A DNA stretch of 6,811 nucleotides from Burkholderiales bacterium RIFCSPHIGHO2_12_FULL_61_11 (GTDB taxonomy: Bacteria; Pseudomonadota; Gammaproteobacteria; Burkholderiales; Burkholderiaceae_C). The stretch spans positions 14,064 to 20,874 of the forward strand of contig MERZ01000016.1 of NCBI GenBank assembly GCA_001770785.1, given 5' to 3'. A program made the position numbers and the translations under genes. Each line of letters begins with the position of its first letter. Within the stretch, counting starts at the first letter, position 1. Positions 1-5,314 of the stretch are shown in pieces. The notes beneath the pieces were generated by a model. The model made no database searches. It had not been told where the DNA came from and worked only from the letters and a program-made list of their open reading frames with translations.

Positions 1-213
1 CTTGCCGCCGGGCAGAACCAGTAGGGCGTAATCGTCCGGGTTCACGTCCTTCAGCGACTTGTTGGCCTCGGCTTCGTAGCCATGCTTGCCATTGATCTTG
101 CCGCGACTGATCGAGGCGATATCAACCTCGACACCCGCTTCAAGCAGGCGGTAATAGGGCACCAGGAGCTCGGAATCTTCGAAATGGTCCGCACTGATGA
201 TGAGCGCTTTCAT
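1..213 (-). CDS. DJ-1/PfpI family protein (ThiJ/PfpI, class I glutamine amidotransferase-like fold), 3' part missing
   Basis: The N-terminal 71 residues of a PfpI/DJ-1 superfamily protein are visible; the gene runs off the left edge. The first strand MKALIISAD is followed by FEDSEL (residues 11-16), whose Glu12 is the conserved acid that in this family contacts the nucleophilic cysteine. YYRLLEAGVEVDIAS (20-34) is the usual second strand, and DDYALLVLPGG (60-70) the usual 'YDALVLPGG' segment. The catalytic Cys, normally near residue 100, lies outside the window, so activity cannot be judged. Family members are described as intracellular peptidases, glyoxalases/deglycases or chaperones, usually stress-linked. 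The ATG at 213 is supported by AAGGAGGG (218-225) six bases upstream from its core. The gene follows the GYD gene by 168 bases on the same strand and may share its promoter. Family assignment is firm; the specific function is unknown. Confidence 0.9.
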   Translation of the reverse strand, partial: MKALIISADHFEDSELLVPYYRLLEAGVEVDIASISRGKINGKHGYEAEANKSLKDVNPDDYALLVLPGGK

Positions 214-234
214 GGTGCCCTCCTTGGCAACGTC

Positions 235-253
235 GCATGGCCTGGCATGGCCT
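235..253. repeat. short tandem direct repeat, GCATGGCCT twice
   Basis: The nonamer GCATGGCCT occurs at 235-243 and again at 245-253, giving a 10-base period just upstream of the PfpI-family gene. It overlaps the end of the small ORF at 252-365. It may be a chance duplication or a site for a tandem-binding protein; nothing else supports a function. Confidence 0.4.
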
Positions 254-365
254 AAGTTGACGGCACTTCGATCCGGCCGCTCGGATCGCGGACCATCTCG
301 CCAACCACTTTATGGAGCGATTCGACCCGGCGTTTGGTACGAATAGGCGGGGTGCAATTCTGCAT
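252..365 (-). CDS. possible small protein of 37 residues, unknown function
   Basis: The gap between the GYD gene and the PfpI-family gene holds a short ORF, ATG at 365 to TAG at 252, predicting 37 residues. It starts MQNCTPP, has a basic stretch RTKRRVESLHKVV (residues 9-21) and ends GEMVRDPSGRIEVPST. The codons look like those of the neighbours (many third-position G/C), and the centre looks like an amphipathic helix. Against it, no convincing Shine-Dalgarno sequence precedes the ATG, which lies 16 bases after the GYD stop, and I do not recognise a family. It could be a real small gene translated by reinitiation after the GYD gene, the tail of a decayed gene, or chance. Confidence 0.3.
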   Translation of the reverse strand: MQNCTPPIRTKRRVESLHKVVGEMVRDPSGRIEVPST

Positions 366-381
366 ATCGGCTCAGCCGACT

Positions 382-684
382 TTATGCAGGCATGGCATGG
401 ATCATCTGCTTGAATTTCTCCCAATCGGTGGCGGCCCAAACCTCCGAATAGGACCGCCCATGGGTTCGGATCAGGGTCGAGACCTTCGTCGCGGTGTCGA
501 TGTCGGGCGCCTCGAAGATATCCAGGTAGTCGTAGGGGCCCAAGACCGCGTAACTGCTCAACCACTTCACATGCGGGCACTGGGCACGGATTGCCCCCAC
601 GGCTTTTCTCTCCAGGTCTTCCAGGGCATGCGGCGAGCGCAATGTTTCGGCGGCAACACGAGTCAACATGATGAATGTAGGCAT
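382..684 (-). CDS. GYD domain protein, 100 residues
   Basis: This is a complete single-domain protein of the GYD family, a small dimeric alpha/beta-barrel-like ferredoxin fold of unknown biochemical role. It opens with the strand PTFIMLTRV, followed by a helix with charged residues (20-34). The family hallmark is GPYDYLDIFEAPD (residues 49-61), and a C-terminal helical segment ends at residue 100, the normal length for the family. The ATG at 684 has AAAGGAG (695-701) about 10 bases upstream. The promoter region carries a perfect FNR/ANR-type palindrome with a -10-like hexamer at class II spacing, so expression under low oxygen or nitric oxide is plausible. It lies 90 bases after rtcA and upstream of the PfpI-family gene, all on one strand. 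Family identity is clear; function is not. Confidence 0.9.
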   Translation of the reverse strand: MPTFIMLTRVAAETLRSPHALEDLERKAVGAIRAQCPHVKWLSSYAVLGPYDYLDIFEAPDIDTATKVSTLIRTHGRSYSEVWAATDWEKFKQMIHAMPA

Positions 685-742
685 GGTGGGTTTACTCCTT
701 TCAGGGAAAGAGGAGATGAAAGAGGATGGGCGCTTTCCGCTT

Positions 743-783
743 AAGGTATCGATCTGACGGACGAGCGAGTTGATTTATATCAA
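743..783 (-). promoter_or_regulatory. predicted FNR/ANR/DNR-type class II promoter of the GYD gene
   Basis: Positions 770-783 read TTGATTTATATCAA, a perfect match to the FNR-family consensus TTGAT-N4-ATCAA, symmetric on both strands. On the minus strand, 21 bases after the box, TACCTT (748-743) resembles a -10 hexamer (T1, A2 and T6 match). A start near the A's at 734-736 puts the box centre at about -41, the class II activator position, and leaves a leader of about 50 bases before the GYD start at 684. The box covers the rtcA stop codon (775-777). The match is seen directly. The regulator (FNR, ANR or DNR, or another CRP/FNR member) is an inference. Confidence 0.65.
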
Positions 784-1812
784 ACGCGGGCGACAGTCAA
801 CGCGCCAAAGTTGCCTCGCTTGGGTCGCGCCAAATTTAACCGGCAGGAAGTGCTCGATCAGCCACATGGTGGTGCTGGCATGGGAAGACAGCGTGCGCAC
901 GTTGAAATGGGAGAGTCCGTTTGCCAGCGCGGCATAAACCAGCATTTGATCTGCGGCGTGGATATCAAGTGTCGCGCCGGATTCGATTTCGGCGCGCAAG
1001 GCGTGGCCGGCCTCTTCGCCCAAGCGCTCCGCGGGCACGCCGCGTTGCGCCGTCGCAGCCGCGCCCAACACGCCATTCCCACAGTGCGCCCACAACGCAA
1101 TCGCGCCGCCTTGCCCAACAGCTTGCGGCCAGGCAAGCAGTTGCTGCTCAATGTGCGGCGCGGGAACCGGCGGCAGCGCCTGCTGCGCTGCCCACGCCAT
1201 GCGTGCTGTGATGTGCGCCGGCAAGTTGGAGGTATGGGCGATGCCGCCCACTTCGCTCAGCGCGCCCCGCGCCTCCAGCACCAGTGGCCGCAGCCCTGCC
1301 CCAGGCTCCACTTCGACCCTGACCTCACCGCCCCCGCGAGGATAGTAGCCGCGCTTCACCACGTGGAGCGACACACGCCCGACCATCAACGTCAGCAGCG
1401 GCAAGAACACACAGCGAAAATAATCCAGCGGCGGCGAGGCGCGTACGTCCGTCCCACCCGTGATCCGCATGACAAGGCGCTCTGCGCACATCAGCGCCAC
1501 CGGCAGCACAGCCTGCAACACCAGCGTAATGCTGCCGGCGGTGCCAACGTCGAACTGGAACTCCCCGCCGCGTAGAAGATCGGGATGAAAGACAATCTCC
1601 TGCGACTTGACTTGCAGGCCTTCTGCCTCGGCGTTGCACAACGCCGCGACCGCCTTGACTGCCGCCAGGTGTTGGGGTGCCAGCCCCGGATTGGAACGCC
1701 TGGCGCGCACGTTGCGCACACGCAATGCCTGCCCGGTGATTGCTGCCAAGGCCACCGCCGTGCGCAACAATTGACCGCCGCCTTCGCCATGGGAACCGTC
1801 GATTTCGATCAT
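775..1812 (-). CDS. rtcA: RNA 3'-terminal phosphate cyclase RtcA
   Basis: RtcA converts RNA 3'-phosphate ends to 2',3'-cyclic phosphates using ATP through a covalent adenylyl-histidine intermediate, in the cytoplasm. Counting from the ATG at 1812 (345 residues, close to the about 340 usual for bacteria), the N-terminal nucleotide-site motif is GEGGGQLLR (9-17). FDVGTAGSITLVLQ follows at 87-100. The family signature RGYYPRGGGEV is intact (154-164), and ADQMLVYAALANG occupies 287-299. The predicted adenylylated nucleophile is His311 in LSSHAS, just before the FLPVKF tail, corresponding to His309 of E. coli RtcA. An in-frame TTG at 1824 would add four residues, but the homologous N-terminus begins MIxIDG, so the ATG is preferred; neither start has a strong Shine-Dalgarno site. 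The usual partners rtcB (ligase) and rtcR (sigma-54 activator) are absent here. Upstream, on the same strand, is a cupin gene. All key motifs are present, so the enzyme should be active. Confidence 0.95.
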   Translation of the reverse strand: MIEIDGSHGEGGGQLLRTAVALAAITGQALRVRNVRARRSNPGLAPQHLAAVKAVAALCNAEAEGLQVKSQEIVFHPDLLRGGEFQFDVGTAGSITLVLQAVLPVALMCAERLVMRITGGTDVRASPPLDYFRCVFLPLLTLMVGRVSLHVVKRGYYPRGGGEVRVEVEPGAGLRPLVLEARGALSEVGGIAHTSNLPAHITARMAWAAQQALPPVPAPHIEQQLLAWPQAVGQGGAIALWAHCGNGVLGAAATAQRGVPAERLGEEAGHALRAEIESGATLDIHAADQMLVYAALANGLSHFNVRTLSSHASTTMWLIEHFLPVKFGATQARQLWRVDCRPRLI

Positions 1813-1943
1813 TCCAATTCTCAATCTGAAAACAGGTTACCGAAAGGCTCGACAAGCTGGCGCTGGCGAAAGACATTCCGCTGCGTACGATGGCGTGATG
1901 GCGCAGGCTGCGGCCGTTGATTCGTACCCGGTAGCATCGCCGC
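1813..1943. other. 131-base gap between cupin and rtcA; possible coding remnant on the plus strand
   Basis: No minus-strand promoter, terminator or strong Shine-Dalgarno site is evident here. On the plus strand, 1830-1898 reads as 22 sense codons ending in TGA at 1896-1898, with a protein-like translation that includes ERLDKLALAKDIPLRTMA. A TGA at 1827-1829 precedes it in frame and there is no upstream start. It could be the tail of a decayed gene left between rtcA and the cupin gene, or chance. Cupin and rtcA may still be co-transcribed across this gap. Confidence 0.2.
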
Positions 1944-2297
1944 TCAGGCTTTCACGCCGCTGCGCGCGTCCTTCTTGAGTGCGATGGTCAACAGCAGTGA
2001 CGCATCCTCGATGCCGCGCAGCGCATGCATCTCATCACCTGAGACGAGTATCAGCTCACCAGCGGCAAGCTGCCGCACCCCCGCATCGCAGGTGAACTCG
2101 ACGCGCCCTTCAATGCACAGCACGGTGATTTCACCGGCCACGACATGCGGCGGCATGTCGTCGCCAGCCAGCAGCACGACGCGGATCACTTCGAGATCGC
2201 CGGACTTGAACAGTGCATGGGTGCGCGTCTTCGCAAGCGCGGCGCCAAGAGGCCGCACATCAATCACGTCGCCGGGTGCAGCGTGGGAAATAGCCAT
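1944..2297 (-). CDS. small single-domain cupin protein
   Basis: This is a complete 117-residue cupin with one conserved beta-barrel. Motif 1 is seen as GDDMPPHVVAGEITVLCIEG (residues 45-64), with His51, Glu57 and Gly64 in the expected positions. Motif 2 is LAAGELILVSGDEMHALRG (77-95) with His91. The second His of the classical HxH pair is Val53, so the metal site would have only three of the usual four ligands; metal binding is uncertain. Substrate and reaction cannot be inferred, since such small cupins range from enzymes to sensory or storage proteins. An in-frame ATG at 2312 (MKEKT...) exists, but its first codons contain AAGGAG (2304-2309) at ideal spacing to the ATG at 2297, so the downstream start is chosen. 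A degenerate FNR-like promoter lies upstream. rtcA follows 131 bases downstream on the same strand. Confidence 0.85.
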   Translation of the reverse strand: MAISHAAPGDVIDVRPLGAALAKTRTHALFKSGDLEVIRVVLLAGDDMPPHVVAGEITVLCIEGRVEFTCDAGVRQLAAGELILVSGDEMHALRGIEDASLLLTIALKKDARSGVKA

Positions 2298-2303
2298 GGT
2301 TTT

Positions 2304-2309
2304 CTCCTT
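2304..2309 (-). promoter_or_regulatory. ribosome binding site deciding the cupin start
   Basis: AAGGAG on the minus strand ends six bases before the ATG at 2297. It would be internal to the coding sequence if the ATG at 2312 were used, and that upstream ATG has no comparable site. This favours the 117-residue protein. Confidence 0.7.
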
Positions 2310-2424
2310 CATTCATGGTGCGCGGCGGACTGACCGCACGCTTAGAGGTACTTTAACGGGGTTCGGTACGTGGCGCTGGGGATGGAGGGCGACAAAGTAG
2401 CCATGACACCCATCTTTTTAGTTG

Positions 2425-2466
2425 GATATAGCAACCCACGTTGCCGTCCGCTTTGACTTGCGTAAA
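2425..2466 (-). promoter_or_regulatory. possible degenerate FNR-type promoter of the cupin gene
   Basis: On the minus strand, TTTAC-GCAA-GTCAA (2466-2453) matches seven of ten defined positions of TTGAT-N4-ATCAA, with the downstream half site nearly intact. Exactly 22 bases after the box is TATATC (2430-2425), a reasonable -10 hexamer. This is the class II geometry, with a predicted start near the A at 2418 and a leader of about 120 bases. The small hairpin GCAAC-CCAC-GTTGC (2431-2444) lies in the spacer. The box is weak on its own. Support comes from the spacing and from the perfect box upstream of the GYD gene in the same neighbourhood. Confidence 0.35.
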
Positions 2467-2531
2467 CAGTGCCTTGGCTGTGCGCCAGGGCGGCGGTCGA
2501 TCCGAATCACTCGCAGCCCTCTCGCACCCCA

Positions 2532-3431
2532 TCAGGCCGGTCCATCCGACAGGCTATGCAATGCCTGAGCAATGGCCGGCGCCATGCTGACGGCGTTACT
2601 CGGGTGCGCAATACAGTCGGTGCTCCAGATTTCGGCCACGCCAGCGTCCTGGATCACCTGCAGCGCATCGCCGGCAAACAACGCGTGCGTCACCGCCACG
2701 TCCACCGAGGCCGCACCGGCCGCGCGCAACAGCTGTGCAGCACGCGCCACGGTGCGACCGCTGCTTGCCACGTCATCGAGCAGCACCACGGCGCGGCCCT
2801 GGACGTTGACGGACGGCAGCACGATCTCCACCGCTTTGTCGCCGTGCCGCACCTTCTGGCAGACCGCATGGTCAAGGCCGTGACGTGCCGCCGCCTGCGC
2901 CACCCAGTGGGCGGACTCGCGGTCCGGCCCGATCAGAAACGGATGGGGCCGGCGCTGCGCGATCCAGTCGACCAGCAGCGGCGCGCCGCTGAGCACGATG
3001 GCCTGGCGTACCGGCACCGCCTCCTCCAGCGTGGCGATGCGGTGCAGGTGCGGGTCCACGGTGATCACGGCGTCAAACAGCGACGCCAGAAAGTGCCCAA
3101 CGATGCGCTGGCTCACCGCCTCGCCAGGCAAGAACGCGATGTCCTGCCGCATGTAGGCCAGGTAAGGCGCCACCAGCGTCAGGTGCCGGGCGCCCAGCGC
3201 GCGTGCGGTGCGCGCGGCCAGCAGCAACTCGACCAGTTTCTCGTTCGGCTGGGCCAGCGTGCGCAGCAGCACCACACGCTCAGGCAGCGCGGGTGGCAGG
3301 CGCAGTTTGAGTTCGCCGTCCGGAAAGCGGTGACGATCAATGGCTGCGGGGCTCAAGCCTGCCACATCGGCCAGGCGCAAGGCGGCATCGGCCTCGTCGT
3401 CAAAATTCAGCAGGCAGGGGGGCACGCGCAT
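2532..3431 (-). CDS. PRPP synthetase-like protein (divergent ribose-phosphate pyrophosphokinase family)
   Basis: This 299-residue protein has the two-domain phosphoribosyltransferase fold of PRPP synthetases, which make PRPP and AMP from ribose 5-phosphate and ATP. Visible motifs are RFPDGE (35-40), PYLAYMRQD (89-97, matching PYFGYARQD of classical enzymes), VDPHLH (125-130, carrying the active-site His region) and QKVRHGDKAVEI (192-203, with Lys193 and Arg195 as in the catalytic loop). The PRPP loop is VVLLDDVASSGRTV (215-228). The loop reads DDVASSGRT rather than the usual DDMIDTGGT, and the protein is slightly short, so it is a paralogous branch rather than the housekeeping Prs. The ATG at 3431 shares one base with the phosphorylase stop (TGATG) and has GGAG (3437-3440) five bases upstream, indicating translational coupling. 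A TTG at 3434 is a less likely start. Whether it makes PRPP, or uses ribose 1,5-bisphosphate or another substrate, is open. Confidence 0.88.
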   Translation of the reverse strand: MRVPPCLLNFDDEADAALRLADVAGLSPAAIDRHRFPDGELKLRLPPALPERVVLLRTLAQPNEKLVELLLAARTARALGARHLTLVAPYLAYMRQDIAFLPGEAVSQRIVGHFLASLFDAVITVDPHLHRIATLEEAVPVRQAIVLSGAPLLVDWIAQRRPHPFLIGPDRESAHWVAQAAARHGLDHAVCQKVRHGDKAVEIVLPSVNVQGRAVVLLDDVASSGRTVARAAQLLRAAGAASVDVAVTHALFAGDALQVIQDAGVAEIWSTDCIAHPSNAVSMAPAIAQALHSLSDGPA

Positions 3432-5029
3432 CAAAACTCCACGAATACATGGGGCAGGTCTTCGGCGCGGCCGATCGCGTAGCCATTGAACTTGCTGCTG
3501 AGCTGCCGCGCGAACGCCAGGTCGGTGTGGAACTCGGCATGAACCCGGTACAAGACGTCTCCGGTGGCCACCGTGTCTCCCAGCTTGCGCAGCAGGTCGA
3601 CCCCCGCATTCTTCACCTTGGGTGCGCCGGCCAGCCGCGCCACTCGCGCAATCTGGAGGTTGTCGATCCCGGTCACGACGCCGGCTGCACTCGCCAGCAC
3701 CTCAAACGTCAGCGAGCCCAGTTCGGGGTGGTTGTGGTCAAAACCGCGCGAACCCTGCGCCGCAATGATGGCGTTCATGCGCGCCAGGGCCCGGCCCGAG
3801 TCCAGGATGTCCCGGGCGATCGCAAAACCATCGCCGCCGCGCACGTCGGGGTTGCACTCGATCAGCCGGCCGGCCAGGCGCAGGGCCTTCTGCCGCAGGT
3901 CATTGGGCGCGCGCGGGTCGTTTTCCAGCACCCGCATCACATCGCGCGCCTCCAGCACCGGGCCGATGCCAACACCAACCGGCTGACGGCCATCGGTGAT
4001 CACCACGTCCAGCGACAGGTGCATGCGCGAGGCGACGTACTCGAACAGGCGGCGCAGGCGCTGCGCATCGGGCATGGAGCGCACCTTGGCGGTGGGACCG
4101 ATCGGGATGTCGAGCACCAGGTGCGTGGAGCCGGCGGCGATTTTTTTCGACAGGATGGAGGCCACCATCTGCGCCGGCGAATCGATCGACAGCGGCCGCT
4201 CGACAGAAATCAGCACATCGTCGGCCGGCGACAGATTTGCCGTCCCGCCCCAAGCCAGGCAGCCGCGGTGGTCGCGCACGATTTCCGAGAGCTTGTCGAA
4301 CGGCAGCTCCACGTTGGCCAGCACCTCCATGGTGTCCGCCGTGCCGGCTGGCGAGGTGATCGCGCGTGACGAGGTCTTGGGGCACAGCAGGCCATGGGCC
4401 GCCACGATCGGCACCACCAGCATCGAGGTTCGATTGCCCGGAATGCCGCCGATGCAATGCTTGTCCACCACCAGCGGCTCGTGCCAGTCGAGCCGGCGCC
4501 CGCTGACCACCATCGCCTCGGTCAGGAAGTAGACCTCCTCGCGGTCCATCTCGCCCCGGTTGGTCGCCACCACGAACGCCGTCAGTTCGATCTTGGAGTA
4601 GTGGTGCTGCGCAATATCGCGCACGATGGCCTGAAAATCCTCCTTGCCCAGCCGCTCGCCGTTGATCTTGCGGAACAGCGCTCCCATGGACTCCGGCGGC
4701 TCGGCCTGCGACACAGTGGCGGTATGGCCGTCCTCCACGTCCAGTTGGGCAAAGGCGTCCTCCGAGAGCCCCAGTTCGCTGCTATCGACGATGGACGGAT
4801 CGTCCACCACGTTCAGCGTCGCCAGGATGTGCCGGCCGTTGGCCCGGACCTCGACCTTGGAGAGGGCCTGAAATCCCTCGGCGCGGTACACCCCGCAGTC
4901 GCGATTGAGGTAGGCGACGTTCTCGCGGTACGTGTCGATGGCGACCCGGCGCAGCGCCAGATTCGAGGTGAGAGCATGGTTGCCGGGCTCCGGATCGGGC
5001 GGCAATGCTGCGACGGGAACTTTGCTCAT
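3431..5029 (-). CDS. thymidine phosphorylase family protein, archaeal AMP phosphorylase type
   Basis: This 532-residue protein belongs to the pyrimidine-nucleoside/AMP phosphorylase superfamily. It has an extra N-terminal domain (about residues 24-110) that bacterial DeoA (about 440 residues) lacks and archaeal AMP phosphorylases (about 500) have. The phosphate/substrate-site segments are [16 protein letters not shown] (187-202), [19 protein letters not shown] (218-236) and [15 protein letters not shown] (295-309). The IGGIPGN and [10 protein letters not shown] forms are those of the archaeal group; DeoA has STGGVGD and TGGTLD-type sequences. The C-terminal alpha/beta domain includes [17 protein letters not shown] (483-499). 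Likely reaction: phosphorolysis of a nucleoside or of AMP, giving the base plus ribose 1-phosphate or ribose 1,5-bisphosphate. The ATG at 5029 is preceded only by a weak AGG. The downstream PRPP-synthetase-like gene overlaps its stop. Family assignment is firm; AMP versus nucleoside as substrate is inferred. Confidence 0.92.
   Translation of the reverse strand: MSKVPVAALPPDPEPGNHALTSNLALRRVAIDTYRENVAYLNRDCGVYRAEGFQALSKVEVRANGRHILATLNVVDDPSIVDSSELGLSEDAFAQLDVEDGHTATVSQAEPPESMGALFRKINGERLGKEDFQAIVRDIAQHHYSKIELTAFVVATNRGEMDREEVYFLTEAMVVSGRRLDWHEPLVVDKHCIGGIPGNRTSMLVVPIVAAHGLLCPKTSSRAITSPAGTADTMEVLANVELPFDKLSEIVRDHRGCLAWGGTANLSPADDVLISVERPLSIDSPAQMVASILSKKIAAGSTHLVLDIPIGPTAKVRSMPDAQRLRRLFEYVASRMHLSLDVVITDGRQPVGVGIGPVLEARDVMRVLENDPRAPNDLRQKALRLAGRLIECNPDVRGGDGFAIARDILDSGRALARMNAIIAAQGSRGFDHNHPELGSLTFEVLASAAGVVTGIDNLQIARVARLAGAPKVKNAGVDLLRKLGDTVATGDVLYRVHAEFHTDLAFARQLSSKFNGYAIGRAEDLPHVFVEF
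3437..3440 (-). promoter_or_regulatory. ribosome binding site inside the phosphorylase end, deciding the Prs-like start
   Basis: GGAG, contained in the last codons (Val-Glu-Phe-stop) of the phosphorylase, lies five bases before the ATG at 3431. With the TGATG overlap this supports coupled translation and the ATG over the TTG at 3434. Confidence 0.6.
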
Positions 5030-5091
5030 GGTGATAGCCTACACCCGAATGGTCCGCCTGCCGCGGGCACAGCTTGAGCCACCTGGCCTTG

Positions 5092-5115
5092 AAAAAAACA
5101 TCCAACGCATTGGAT
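5092..5115 (-). terminator. weak intrinsic-terminator-like hairpin with T-tract
   Basis: On the minus strand ATCCAA-TGCG-TTGGAT forms a 6-bp stem with a 4-base loop (5115-5100), followed after one G by seven T's (5098-5092). The stem is short and not GC-rich, so termination would be inefficient. It lies 200 bases after the ygiQ stop and about 60 bases before the phosphorylase start. It could end the ygiQ transcript or act as an attenuator in the phosphorylase leader. Confidence 0.35.
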
Positions 5116-5192
5116 TTGAAATATTTTCCTGGGTAGCGAGAATCGCTGCAGGGCTCTTTTTGGCGTAGCTGCCACCGAACAGTCTGTCATTT

Positions 5193-5209
5193 GCTATTGA
5201 ATAAATAGC
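5193..5209. repeat. short intergenic hairpin element GCTATT-GAATA-AATAGC
   Basis: A perfect 6-bp inverted repeat (5193-5198 and 5204-5209) encloses a 5-base loop and is followed by TGCC. It resembles, from memory, a short palindromic element (GCTATT...AATAGCTGC) scattered between genes in Comamonadaceae. Only one copy is present here, so its repeat nature is an inference from outside knowledge. Confidence 0.4.
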
Positions 5210-5314
5210 TGCCAAAGCACGATGGATATGTGTTGTCAGCCGATTATTATTAATAACCTGACTACCAGAACCACCTGGACTTCCCGAGCGCCTGCTCCTT
5301 GCGGAACCGATGAA

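Larger units (their letters stand above)
5030..5314. other. 285-base intergenic region between ygiQ and the phosphorylase gene
   Basis: The region is clearly more AT-rich than the flanking genes, and I see no convincing gene on either strand. It holds a hairpin followed by seven T's on the minus strand (5092-5115), a perfect hairpin GCTATT-GAATA-AATAGC (5193-5209), the palindrome TTATTAATAA (5247-5256) and a small CCAG...CTGG inverted repeat (5265-5278). A promoter for the phosphorylase pair should be here, but no hexamer pair was good enough to call. No FNR-type box was found. Confidence 0.6.

Noticed and set aside
811..1575. Long plus-strand open frame (254 residues) opposite rtcA
   Set aside because: It is antisense to a gene with every RtcA motif, and its translation is rich in Arg/His/Gln with no recognisable domain: a shadow of GC-rich coding DNA.
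1813..1824. TTG start at 1824 for rtcA (four more residues)
   Set aside because: Homologues begin MIxIDG; no Shine-Dalgarno supports the TTG, and the ATG at 1812 fits the family N-terminus.
2298..2312. ATG at 2312 as the cupin start
   Set aside because: Its codons contain the AAGGAG that serves the ATG at 2297, and no ribosome binding site precedes it.
2298..2531. Sigma-54 promoter upstream of cupin/rtcA, as expected for RtcR control
   Set aside because: The nearest match to TGGC-N-TGC has wrong spacing (GG and GC separated by 12, not 10 bases).
2469..3482. Plus-strand open frame (337 residues) opposite the Prs-like gene
   Set aside because: Antisense shadow: low-complexity Arg/His/Gln composition and no motif, while the minus strand carries clear PRPP synthetase motifs.
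3449..5077. Two plus-strand open frames opposite the phosphorylase
   Set aside because: Same shadow effect; the minus-strand protein explains the sequence completely.
5030..5314. FNR-type box upstream of the phosphorylase pair
   Set aside because: Every TCAA half site there lacks a matching TTGA half site at the 14-base span.
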